Source: Vesta saturnalis (taxonomy: Eukaryota; Arthropoda; Insecta; Coleoptera; Lampyridae). Taken from it: DNA of 64,000 nt. Made by a program: the position numbers and the translations under genes. The notes beneath the pieces are model-generated. The model saw only the letters and a program-made list of their open reading frames with translations. It did no database searches and had not been told where the DNA came from. Each line of letters opens with the position of its first letter. Position 1 is the first letter of the stretch. Positions 54,801-64,000 of the stretch are shown in pieces. The DNA is taken from the NCBI GenBank assembly GCA_036346205.1, contig JARFJB010002201.1:326001-390000 (forward strand). The letters run 5' to 3'.

Positions 54801-57800
54801 TTAATACAAAAATACTTCCTAAGAGAGCTGGAGATCTTGGAAGATGGCGCCCTAACATCAATTTAATTCAAATATCTTCATGAATATTATTTTTTAGTTG
54901 TACTCATAAGCGGCTCGTTTGGGCGGTGCATTGGACATCATTATTGATAAATTTTTTGTTTTCCAAAATTTCGCAATTTTAACATAAAATTTTAAAAAAT
55001 TTCAATTTTTTCATAAAACCGTTTTCGAAATAAATCGATTTGTACTTTTCATGTGTTAATCATACTTTTATAAAATTAACTAATGAATTCATTTACAATT
55101 ATGAAAGATGGCTATGAAAAATAAACTAAATAACAATTGCGTGAACATCAAAATAACTAGTATTACAGATACTAGTTGAAGTTAAGGTGTCAAATAAGTT
55201 TTAAGTGAAAGATTTTTTATTGTTTAGTTACATTACCGTAAATACAAAAAAATTGAATATTGTTAGAATGGTTTCGTTTAGTAACGAAGAATATGCCGAT
55301 ATATATTTAGTATACGGCGAAATGCAATGCTCGGGCAGCAGCACGTAGATATGCAGATAAATTTCCAGGTAGAAGACATCCTGCTCCTAAATTATTTACG
55401 TTTCTTCATTAAAGAATTAGGGAAACAAGATCGGTAATTCCTAAAAATAATGAAACGGGAAGACATGCTGATGTAATGGAAGAATATCAGGATGATATTT
55501 TAACGGAAATTGAGTACAATCCCGAAATAACCGTAAGAAGATTGACTGCAATGTATCCCAATGTGTCAAAATCTTCTGTGAGGAACATTCTACTTAAGGA
55601 AGGTTTGTATCCTTTTAATTTCAAAAAAGTGCAGGCATTGTAAGCAGGTGATTTGACTGCTCGTGTTGATTTTTCCAATTGGATGCAAAATAAAGAGAAT
55701 CAAAGCCAAGATTTTTTTTCTAATATTTTGTTTTGTGATGAAGCCGCTTCTACAAAAGGTGGAATTTTTAATATGCACAGTGTACACTATTACTCCTATG
55801 TTGATGAAAACCCTCATGCGACAAGGGAAAGTAAACATCAAGAAGGATTTAGTATTAACGTATGGATAGGTGTTTTTGGTGATAATTTGCTTGGACATGT
55901 AGAATTGCCTAATCTTTAAAACGCAAAAGAATATCTCAACTTTCTACAAAATACTTTACCGGATTTATTAGATGATATTAATCAGAATATTCGGCAAAAC
56001 TTGTGGCTTTTACATGATGGTTGTCTGGCTCACTATAGCAGAACTGTTCGTACTTTTTTAGATAACAATTACCGAGAGCGATGGATCGGAAGAGGCGGTT
56101 CGGTTGCTTGGCCAGCAAGATCTCCAGATTTAAATCCTTGCGATTTTTGTGTTTGGGGATATCTAAAATCAATGTTTTATTCCTAACCAATAGAAACACG
56201 CGATCAGCATTGGAGAAGAATTCAGGATGCCTACGACGAATTTAGGAACAATAGGGGAATTTTTGCAAAAATTCGGCAATCTTTACATAAGACACTAGTA
56301 TCTTAAAGAATTTTCTTTTCTTAGTTTTGCAAAATAAAGATGAACTTCGACAAGCGCCTTCTGTATCAAAAGAATCTACTGAAAACTTTATTAGAAAATA
56401 GTGAGCATAATAAATGAAGCACATCTAACCTTTCTATCTGTCAATCTCCAAAAGCTTTGTATTTCGCAACGACATCCAATTGCAAGGGATTTTTTATGTT
56501 AACGGTTTTTTCCGTACCTATATGAAGTTTAAGATATCGCTTTGGTCCTTTGTACTTGGACACCCAGTATCAGTATAAACATATCGTGACTATTATGTAG
56601 GTATATACAGTTAGCAAATAGTTTATTTTAATATAGACATTTCAATTAAGTTATCAGAAAATTAACTAGGAAGTATAATAATACTCAATTAAATCTATTA
56701 AAGAAGTGAAACACTCTGTATAACGGACGTCTAGGGGACTTAACTTGCAATAATAATTTAAATGGACATATATATGTGTTAACGTCCATTCACCAAAATA
56801 TCAAAACAATACCACCGTATAATTCTTTTCAGATACATATATTTGGTCTTACCCTGTATATCAGGTGTATGTACAAAAATAATGAAAGTAAAGAAAAGGT
56901 TGTAACCAGTAGCACAAAAAAATAACATTCCACTAAGTTTTGCGTTAATATTGGCAAAAATGTCCATTTTATGATATATTGAAGGTATCAAATAGTGATA
57001 TTGCAGACCCTGTATATCAAAAACTGTTGAGCTTTAAGCTTTCGGGCAATGAAAACATTTGATCAATTGGTCAAGTTCTAGAGCATATCAAAATTTGGTT
57101 AAATTCTTACCGAAAGGTATTTTACATTTAAAACGTGCCCCCTCCTTTGTGCATAGAAACGGATGGTCGTCATGTGGAGCATCTTTTGTAGATTCAGTTT
57201 TGTGTTTCATGCTTTCAGTCGTCATTTTGAATTTTTTATATTATTATTGTGTCAGCAACATTTTTTTGTATTAAAAACGATTATTTTTTACCCGAGTTTA
57301 TTTTTTATTTTCTAAAGCAAAATTAATTTATGACATGAGAGCAGTTTGACGTTCACGCAATTGTTATTTTGTTTATTTTCCATAGCCAGTTTTCATAATT
57401 GTAAATGAATTCGTTAGTTAATTTTATAAAAGTATGATTAACACATGAACAGTTCAAATCGATTTATTTCGAAAACAGTGCATCGTAGAGACTTCAGACA
57501 AGAGTATCATTCTTTTATGAAAAAATCGAAATTATTTAAATGTTATGTTAAAATTTCAAAATTTTGAAAAACAAAAAACTTATGAATAACAATGTCCAAT
57601 GCCTCGCCCAAACGAGTCGCTTATGAGTACAACTAAAAAATCATATTCACGTCATACGATTGGTCATATTCCACTAAGTAAATGTACAGAACGTTATCAT
57701 TTAAAGGGAAGCGATTTTGAAGATATTTGAATTAAACCGATGTTAGAGCGCCATCTTCCAAGAGCTTCAGCTCTCTTAGGAAGTATTTTTATATTAAGGA

Positions 57801-57879
57801 AATTTACGTTAAATCGACATAAAATCAGCTCTAGAATCTGCAGTTTTCTTTTGTGAAAAGGGTTTGTGGACACCCTGTA
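54797..57879. mobile_element. DD41D mariner-type element, left end lost, internally interrupted
   Basis: The right end is GGGTTTGTGGACACCCTGTA (57860-57879). The long right arm (57345-57879) matches inverted sequence at 54797-55155, for example CTTGGAAGATGGCGC, TTTTTTAGTTGTACTCATAAG and GTGTTAATCATACTTTTATA. The left terminus is missing where the PLE palindrome begins. Between the main transposase frame (ending 56306) and its carboxyl tail (57130-57190) lie ~800 bases with a CCCTGTATATC motif near 56850, probably a further insertion. Confidence 0.82.
55268..56306 (+). pseudogene. DD41D mariner-type transposase, nearly full length
   Basis: It starts MVSFSNEEYADIYLVYGEMQ, the N-terminal HTH of the family, with ARRYADKFPGRRHPAPK. 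The second HTH has PEITVRRLTAMYPNVSKSSV. Catalytic blocks: ILFCDEAASTKGGIFN (first Asp), LWLLHDGCLAHYSRTV (second Asp) and ARSPDLNPCDFCVWGYLKSM (third Asp), with 41 residues between the last two. RIQDAYDEFRNNRGIFAKIR marks the C-terminal region. In-frame stops occur near 55411, 55641, 55918 and 56184, otherwise one frame with a change near 55320. The normal carboxyl tail (CIETDGRHVEHLL-stop) is displaced to 57150-57190. All three Asp remain. Confidence 0.88.
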
Positions 57880-57890
57880 TATATAGTATA

Positions 57891-60121
57891 TACAGGGCTT
57901 TTCACGATGAGCGTTAATTAGTCGTTTCTGGCAAACCAGACAACGGATCAACCTGAAAATTTGACAGTATGCATAAATTAATATGATCTATACGCTTAAA
58001 ATATTTTAGATACGCGGTGTTGCCGCTTCTACTATAAAGTAGCGACTACTTTGATTTTTCAAATGGAACACCCTGTATATAATATCATATTATGATTTCC
58101 TATTACTTTGTCAACTTCATGTATTGTTTCCCTATACTTATCTATTACCGTTTAAGAGATATAAATTAATTTCGATTTTTTTTTTTACAAAACGTGCTTT
58201 TATAAACGCTGATAATCTTGAACTCTCTGGTACTAAGACGATCAAATTCGAAATGGAATGGAGTGATACCATGAGGATCTTCACTTCGAGTCATATTTTT
58301 ATTTGTCTCATACAGGGTCTTTAAAAAATGCAGATGCTTTGTTCACATGAAGAAAGGAGTGGAAGTCAATTTTTTCAAATGAAACACCCTGTATATTTAC
58401 ACATTTTTGAGCTCTACATCCAATATTATATTGACTTTAATCAGATAATGCTATTTCGATTTCGAACCGTTTTCGAGATAAACTGTTTCAAACAGAAACT
58501 GACGTGGTTTCCTTGTATCCATCACTTATTTTTGAGATTTAACATCTATTTTATACTACGTAATACAATTTCTTTTCGATTTAGTTTTTCAACAGTCTCA
58601 AATCAGTCAATTCTAAATTGATATGTACCGATTTGTATGCATTGAGGTATTGAGTGACTCTACCGTACAACATTGCAAATTAATATTTTTTAATAGTATG
58701 CTTTGGAAAAATAAATGATCTTGCATGTATCATGTGGACAGATGAGGCCAAGCTTACAAAAAATGAAATTTTCAACAGATACAACAGTCATTATTGGGCA
58801 CCAGAAAATCCTCATGTCGTTCGCCAAAGGGGTTTTCAAGAAAGATGACAATTTAATGTACTTTGTGCCATAAAGAATGAGTCAATTTTTTATATCGAGT
58901 TTTATGATGATAATTTGAATGCAACAAAATATGAAGATTTACTGAGAAATGTAATTCAAATGATTTTAAATAATAGGCCAGGAAGAGAACGTGTATGGTA
59001 CCAAATGGATGGTGCTCCACCCTATAATTCTCGTTCAGTAGGCGAAGCTTTAACTGAAATCTTCGAAGACATATGGGTTGGTAATAATGGAACTTTTCGT
59101 TGGCCTCCTAGAACACCAGATGGCAATCCAATAGATTATTTTGTGTGGGGTTTCATTAAGAATATGGTTTACTCCAACCCAGTAACAACAATGGAAGATA
59201 TGAAATCGAGAGTTAGAACTGCTTTCAATAGTTTAACTCAGAAGCGCTACACATGAAAATTTTTTGAAGAGATTACATGTTTGTTTAATTAGATGTGGAG
59301 ATGTGTTCGAACATAATCTGAAATACACTGACTAATACACTTACTAATTCATGAAATTATTTTCAGTTCGTGTGTCAGCGTTAATAAAACTATTGTTTGA
59401 AGAGAAGTTTCATTTGATGGTTGAAGAGTATTTTAATAATTATTTATTCATTATATTATCTGTGACTGATGAACGAACATCGAACGGAATCTGTTAAATT
59501 TCAAAAATAAGTGATGAATACAAGGAAACACGTCAGTTTCTGTTTGAAACAGTTTATCTCGAAAACGGTTCGAAATCGAAATAGCATTATCTGATTAAAG
59601 TCAATCTAAAATTGGATGTAGAGCTCAAAAATGTGTAAATATACAGGGTGTTTCATTTGAAAAAAATTGACTTCCACTCCTCTTTTTTCATGTGAACAAA
59701 GTATCTGCATTTTTTAAAGACCCTGTATGAGGAAAATAAAAATATGACTCGAAGTGAAGATCCTCATGGTATCACTCCACTCCATTTCGAATTTGATCGT
59801 CTTGGTACCAGAGAGTTCAAGATTATCAGCGTTTATAAAAGTACATGTTTTGTAAAAAAAAAATCGAAATTAATTTATCTCTTAAACGGTAATAGATAGG
59901 TATAGGGAAATAGTACATGAAGTTGTTAACAAAGTAATAAAAAATCATAATGTGATATTATATGTAGGGTGTTCCATTTGAAAAATCAAAAAATCAAAAA
60001 ATCTAAAATATTTTAGGCGTGTAGATCATATTAATTTATGCATACCGTCGAATTTTCAGATTGATCCGTTGTCTGGTTTGCCAGAAACGTCTAATTAACG
60101 CTCATCGTGAAAAGCCCTGTA
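57891..60121. mobile_element. DD41D mariner-type element with ~640-bp inverted repeats
   Basis: The ends TACAGGGCTTTTCACGATGA and TCATCGTGAAAAGCCCTGTA are perfect inverted copies, and the arms 57891-58540 and 59490-60121 match along their length. Internal copies of the CAGGGT/ACCCTGTA end motif occur at 58070, 58314, 58386 and mirrored at 59641, 59720 and 59968. The element starts 12 bases after the end of the previous one, in TA-rich sequence. Both ends are intact. Confidence 0.92.
58734..59334 (+). pseudogene. DD41D mariner-type transposase lacking its N-terminus
   Basis: The remaining catalytic part starts MWTDEAKLTKNEIFNRYN (first Asp), then HYWAPENPHVVRQRGFQE and a stop near 58846. The open frame 58915-59256 has WYQMDGAPPYNSRSVGEALT (second Asp) and PPRTPDGNPIDYFVWGFIKN (third Asp, 41 residues later). 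After a frameshift it ends LIRCGDVFEHNL. Both DNA-binding HTH domains are missing, so this copy is an internal-deletion derivative. Confidence 0.85.
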
Positions 60122-60194
60122 TACTTGTATGTAAATTATTAATATTTGAATATTTCCGATTCTACTTTTTACATTAATTACATACCTCCTTATA

Positions 60195-62030
60195 CAAGGT
60201 GTTTCATAGGTAAACCGACCCACGTTACCCGCAAATAAAGGGCGTTTGGATGATTCGAAATAACCTACGTTTACTGGGTCTAACGCTTTTAATAACTGAG
60301 ATATAGGGTGTTTTATAAATTTAGTCCGATACTTTTACAAGCCAAAACTTTGGAACCACCCTGTAGATTTTTTTCATATTTGGCCTTTAAAACCCCATTC
60401 GCCCACTGCAAAAATTTGAGTCAAAATCCGGGTCCATCTTTAGGAAAATTTAATTCCCAAAACAACACCCTGTTTACCAGATTTTTAAAAATTGGACCGA
60501 ATATTTTAAAAGTACGGAAAAAATTAGTTACACTGAATTAATTATGTTTATAAATGCGCATTTCAAAGTTCAATAAACGAATTATTATTGCTTAACACTA
60601 CTTATCAATATTTAAATATTTACAACTAAAACAAGGGGAAAATTTAAAATATATGTGTAGAGATTTTTTTATGCGGCGTTTTAAAATATGCTTAAGTATG
60701 GATGATAATTTTATTAAAATGTAAAGATTATGTTGTTGAAAAAATGAAAAACATTTGACTGAATATATTTTCAAAAAAAAACCTACACGTAAGAAAATAT
60801 TTTAACAAAATGCATACAAATTCTATAAAACAAAAGCATATACATATAAAAAAACTTATTTTAATAGATGTTCAACTGTTCAATGCATTATCGAGCTCTC
60901 ATAAGTATATTCTGAGTAGCCTTTCTGATTATTAATTGGTTACCCCTCATTTCCTCACAAGCATTATTTATTCTGTTAATTGATCTCCGGGGCGTATACT
61001 TTCGATTTCAGATATCCCCAAACGTGGTAATCCACTGGGTTGAACGCTGGTGAACGAGTAGGCCAGGGATGGGATCCACCCCTACCTGTCCACTTATTTC
61101 GGCAATTTTCGTTAAGAAAATTTCGCACAATTAGTCTGAAATGAGTAGATTCACCTTCATGCTAGAATATCAGCATCTGCATCTTCTAACAACACCGGTA
61201 ACATATTCTGCAAAAGATCAAGATTTAAAGTACGAGGTATGAAATATGGACCCATAAGACTATTGTCTAAAACACCACACCATGCATTAACCGAAAATTT
61301 ATATTGTGAATGTGTTTGTCTTGTAGGAAAAGGATTTTCGGCAGCCCAAACATGAGACTTTCTAAGATTGAAAACTTCATCCCTGGTAAATATGGCTTCA
61401 TCGGTGAATAAACACCTACTAATTATTCTTCTCGTTCTTAGTATCCACCGACTAAAATTTAACCTTAATTCAAAATCACGAGGTTCCAATCTCTGCACCT
61501 CTTGAGTATGATATGGGTGTAAACTAAATTTTGTTAATCTTCTCCGAGCGGTAGCATGGGGTACATTTAGTTAATGTCCATGGGTTCTGGGTTGTTTTTA
61601 ACCACATATACGATAAAATCAAATTATTTATTTACTTATTAATTTTTTATGCATTTATTTATGTATCTATTTATTTAATTATTTATTTTTTATTTAGGTA
61701 CGTATCAAAAAATTTGTCCAAGGTATGGTGAATAAAAACGAATTTATTTTTATCATTGACTAGAATTATCTACTATTTAAATAAATTTACCTAAAATGTC
61801 ATCTTCGATGTCCAAATGTTGTCTTTCATGGCAATCATTGGCTTTTGCTGTAGGAAATCTACCATGTTGTCGAAGATAACGAAAAACTTGTGCAAAAGTA
61901 TCATGATGCGGCGTTCGACGTTTAGGGAACCGCCTGTCATACTCCCTTGCTGCTTCTCTTCCGATTCGTTGCAAAAACCGCAAACAAAAATTATGTCTGC
62001 ATATTCTATCTTGGAGAATTGATGTGGCAT
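60195..62030 (-). mobile_element. Fourth DD41D mariner-type element, one end visible
   Basis: A TACAAGGTGTTTCATAGGTA end lies at 60194-60213, followed on the minus-strand downstream side by a transposase. No matching inverted end is visible near 62.04 kb, so the 5' end is probably lost to the Harbinger insertion or decay. Additional AGGGTGTTTTATAA and CCACCCTGTAGA motifs at 60305 and 60357 suggest remnants of yet another element. Confidence 0.65.
60880..62030 (-). pseudogene. DD41D mariner-type transposase, catalytic Asp changed
   Basis: From the ATG at 62030: MPHQFSKIEYADIIFVCGFC, then AAREYDRRFPKRRTPHHDTF (N-terminal HTH). An AT-rich interruption of ~210 bases (61777-61565) follows, and then ATARRRLTKFSLHPYHTQ, CLFTDEAIFTRDEVFNL (first Asp) and FSVNAWCGVLDNSLMGPYFI. 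After a frameshift near 61160, HEGESTHFRLIVRNFL has Glu where the second Asp is expected. PTRSPAFNPVDYHVWGYLKS carries the third, 41 residues further. Later codons are broken. Confidence 0.82.
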
Positions 62031-62449
62031 ATTTTATTTATATTTATTATTATTTGAAATAAAATAAATTTATAACTGCATAAATTACGCTGTCATAAAA
62101 TATAATATTTATAACAAAACTAAGGAGCCTATTCTGTACGATGTCGTAATGGTAACGACTCGAACTTGAACAGTAGTTACATTCTATATCACTATCGTTA
62201 AAGAAATAGTCGTTGGATGATCGTTTATAAATTATCGTTATAATAGTCGGCAATATGAACAGAATTTGTTGACATTAGAACTATTTCAAAGCCGAAAATA
62301 ACAAAGGTCAAGAAACATAACCTTACTGAGACAGAGAAAAAAAAGGTTAAAACGTGCAATGTATTTGGTATTTATAAAATGTACCTACACATTTTGGAAA
62401 GCTTTTAAGTTCATATAATGTGGGATTAAAAAATTTCAGACAAATCATC

Positions 62450-63292
62450 ATGGCTAACCTAACTCCAAAACGACCACGAGCTGGCAAAACGATAAGAGGC
62501 CAATACATACTGTACATTGAGCACCTCAAATCAAACAAGGCCTTTAGGGAGAACAAATTCGACGCTAATCAACCTCACATAGAGAAAACCTGGGAAAAAT
62601 TAGTGCAATTACTAAATGCATCTGGTGACCCGATAAGAAATGTGAGAGAGTGGAAAAGGGTATTAGTAAATACATCTACAATTGTATATTACATAAACAT
62701 ATTCTAGGTTTTTACTGACTGGCGTTTCAAACCAAACGAACGGCCAGAAAATTGAAAAGTGCTCAAAGGCAAACTGGAAACAATGACGTGTCCGAATATT
62801 CCCTAACAGACATCGAACAAATACTTATGGACACAATTGGTTGGGTTGTAGTCGACGAAATGTCAGAAACTCCGGAATTTGGAATTGGTAATATGTTTTA
62901 AAATCTTTTCTTATGCTATCTAATAAAAAGGTGGCATATTAGCGACTTCTTCGGCATCTTTGTCGGTCGATGAAAACATTGACAATGATATGGAAAATAA
63001 GGAGAATATTGCTATTACTACTACAGCAGCTCCATCTAATGTACAGTAAGTCGGTTCTGAGCACCGTTTGAAAAGAAAGAGATCAACAGTAATCAGCTGC
63101 TTAAAAGAAACCATCAATCAAGATGAGAAAAAAGAAGACGAAATCGACATTCTTCGAAAGATAAACGATAATCTGGAGAAGTTAACCGACATCCAAAGGA
63201 GGAGACTAAAATTGCGACGGATGGAGCTTCAGATCAAGTATGAAGGGGTGACTTTTGTATTGAACAGTGATGACGATGAGAAAACTAGTTAG
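62450..63292 (+). pseudogene. Harbinger Myb/SANT-like DNA-binding protein, three exons, one stop
   Basis: Exon 1 (62450-62659) encodes IRGQYILYIEHLKSNKAFRE and HIEKTWEKLVQLLNASGDPI, ending in VREWKR: the Trp spacing of the Myb/SANT-like domain in Harbinger accessory proteins. A 48-bp intron (62660-62707, GTATTAG...TTCTAG) and a 43-bp intron (62888-62930, GTAATATG...AAAAAG) join in frame to exon 2 (TDWRFKTKRTARKLK) and exon 3. Exon 3 has an acidic stretch and then, past an in-frame TAA near 63049, a coiled-coil C-terminus (RKINDNLEKLTDIQRRRLKL). The protein normally helps the transposase bind DNA and enter the nucleus. The stop may instead be part of a further unseen splice (CAGTAAGT). Confidence 0.75.
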
Positions 63293-63413
63293 ATTGTAGC
63301 CGAGTGCAATGTATACAGATTTTGACATAAAATCTAAAAATTAGAGTATTAAGATTGTAGCCAAGTGCAATTTAATGTATACAGATTTTGACATAAAATA
63401 TAAAAATTAAGTG
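63293..63413. repeat. Tandem duplication of ~60 bp between the two Harbinger genes
   Basis: AGATTGTAGCC(G/A)AGTGCAAT...ATACAGATTTTGACATAAAAT occurs twice in a row (63292-63350 and 63353-63413), at the convergent 3' ends. Confidence 0.9.
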
Positions 63414-63435
63414 TATTTTTTATTGACTAAAAAAA

Positions 63436-64000
63436 TTATTGAATTAATTGATTCCTTAACATCCTTCCTCTATTTAACAAGGCTTCCGGATCATCAACAT
63501 CATTACCTTCATCATTAACATTGTTGAATTCCAGGTCTTCGTTCACTGAAACAAACAAATTTATGAATTGTTCCTTAGATAACCATAACTACATGGCATA
63601 CTTACTTTCGACACCTCTATTTATCATTAAGTTAGGTAGTGTCACACATGCATACGTTATACGAGCTGCAAATTCTGGTTGATAATGTAGAATACAGTGT
63701 GGATTCAAGCAACGCCATACTCCCTTTATCAATCCAAACGTACGTTCTACACGATTACGTATTTCACTATGTCGTTGTGTGTATCGAAACTCGGGAGCAG
63801 CTCCATGAATTGGTGTTAATAAATAAGGCAACAAAGGACAACCAGCATCTCCAAATAAATATGAGTGTTCGTCTCCTGCGATAAAATTCCCATGCAACAA
63901 GTCCTTCGCTGAACTCATTGTGAAAATAGCAGCATCATGCACACTGCCAGGAAATCGAGCATCAATGGCCAATATCTTGCAATTTACATCGCAGATCTTA
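63436..64000 (-). CDS. PIF/Harbinger DDE transposase (DDE_Tnp_4 type), 5' end outside the window
   Basis: The frame enters from the window edge with KICDVNCKILAIDARFPGSV (first catalytic Asp in the V-C-D region), then FGDAGCPLLPYLLTPIHGAA (second Asp) and RNRVERTFGLIKGVWRCL (Glu). The ARFPGS-HDAAIF and ERTFG blocks are diagnostic of Harbinger transposases. At 63605 a GTAAGT donor opens a 60-bp intron closing with TTTGTTTCAG at 63546. The last exon is acidic (NNVNDEGNDVDDPEALLNRG), with a stop at 63436. No frameshift or stop is visible in the part seen, so it may be the best preserved transposase here. Confidence 0.85.

Larger units (their letters stand above)
62124..64000. mobile_element. PIF/Harbinger element, two genes, right end outside the window
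   Basis: A Myb/SANT-like gene on plus and a DDE transposase on minus converge, the standard PIF/Harbinger arrangement. A probable left end is GGAGCCTATTCTGTACGATG at 62124, preceded by TAA, the 3-bp target type of this superfamily. The right end is not in the window, so the inverted repeat cannot be confirmed. Confidence 0.65.

Noticed and set aside
1..64000. CRISPR array, bacterial operon, riboswitch or plasmid origin
   Set aside because: The direct repeats are microsatellites or transposon pieces without spacers, and the genes are eukaryotic transposon genes with introns.

Overview
This window is AT-rich eukaryotic DNA, most likely from an insect or other arthropod. It shows Maverick/Polinton genes with short spliceosomal introns, mariner-like transposases, Penelope-like (PLE) GIY-YIG elements, Crypton-type recombinases, PIF/Harbinger genes and Jockey-clade non-LTR elements. 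It is almost entirely a transposon graveyard. I see no bacterial operons, CRISPR array, rRNA or convincing tRNA. The order of insect cannot be decided from the sequence alone.

Layout. 1-905 is a GT/ACGTGT simple-repeat array. 1.15-1.58 kb is a PLE tail ending in (TA)n, followed by a foldback repeat and a tyrosine-recombinase (Crypton-type) fragment. 4230-12446 is bracketed by hAT-like ends with an 8-bp near-perfect target duplication. It contains a broken IS630-like transposase with a downstream tandem repeat, and two mariner-type elements reduced to transposase tails. 12.5-17.2 kb holds no gene I can support. 17.6-19.4 kb is a Jockey-like gag (ORF1) on the minus strand without a recognisable reverse transcriptase.

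The most interesting region is 20995-33962. A minus-strand LTR retrotransposon frame (two ~455-bp LTRs, CTAA target duplication, candidate primer-binding site, polypurine tract, start of gag and end of integrase) encloses a decayed Maverick/Polinton. The Maverick carries protein-primed DNA polymerase B on plus and a capsid/maturation cluster on minus: a PLA2-like/pVI-like protein, an adenain-like protease, a penton-like minor capsid protein, a major-capsid-like protein and a nuclease-like protein. It also has a retroviral-type integrase with a chromodomain-like tail on plus, and an intron-containing acidic gene at the left. The right LTR is interrupted by inverted PLE ends, and these in turn carry a duplicated piece of the polymerase gene. 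Several catalytic residues are mutated, so the element looks dead.

34.8-35.3 kb holds a small three-exon minus-strand reading frame (87 aa), the best candidate here for a non-transposon gene. 36.7-39.2, 54.8-57.9, 57.9-60.1 and 60.2-62.0 kb are mariner elements with long inverted repeats and transposases whose last two catalytic Asp are 41 residues apart (DD41D). 40.7-41.9 kb is a terminal-inverted-repeat element with a Cys-rich CXC-like ORF. 43.35-44.34 kb is a hexanucleotide array. 44.9-46.0 kb is a second tyrosine recombinase. 46355-47073 is a hAT MITE with a perfect 8-bp target duplication. 47.9-51.5 kb is a Jockey-clade LINE on minus, 52.1-53.1 kb another RT remnant, and 53.6-54.8 kb a PLE on minus. 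62.1 kb to the end is a two-gene PIF/Harbinger element that runs off the window.
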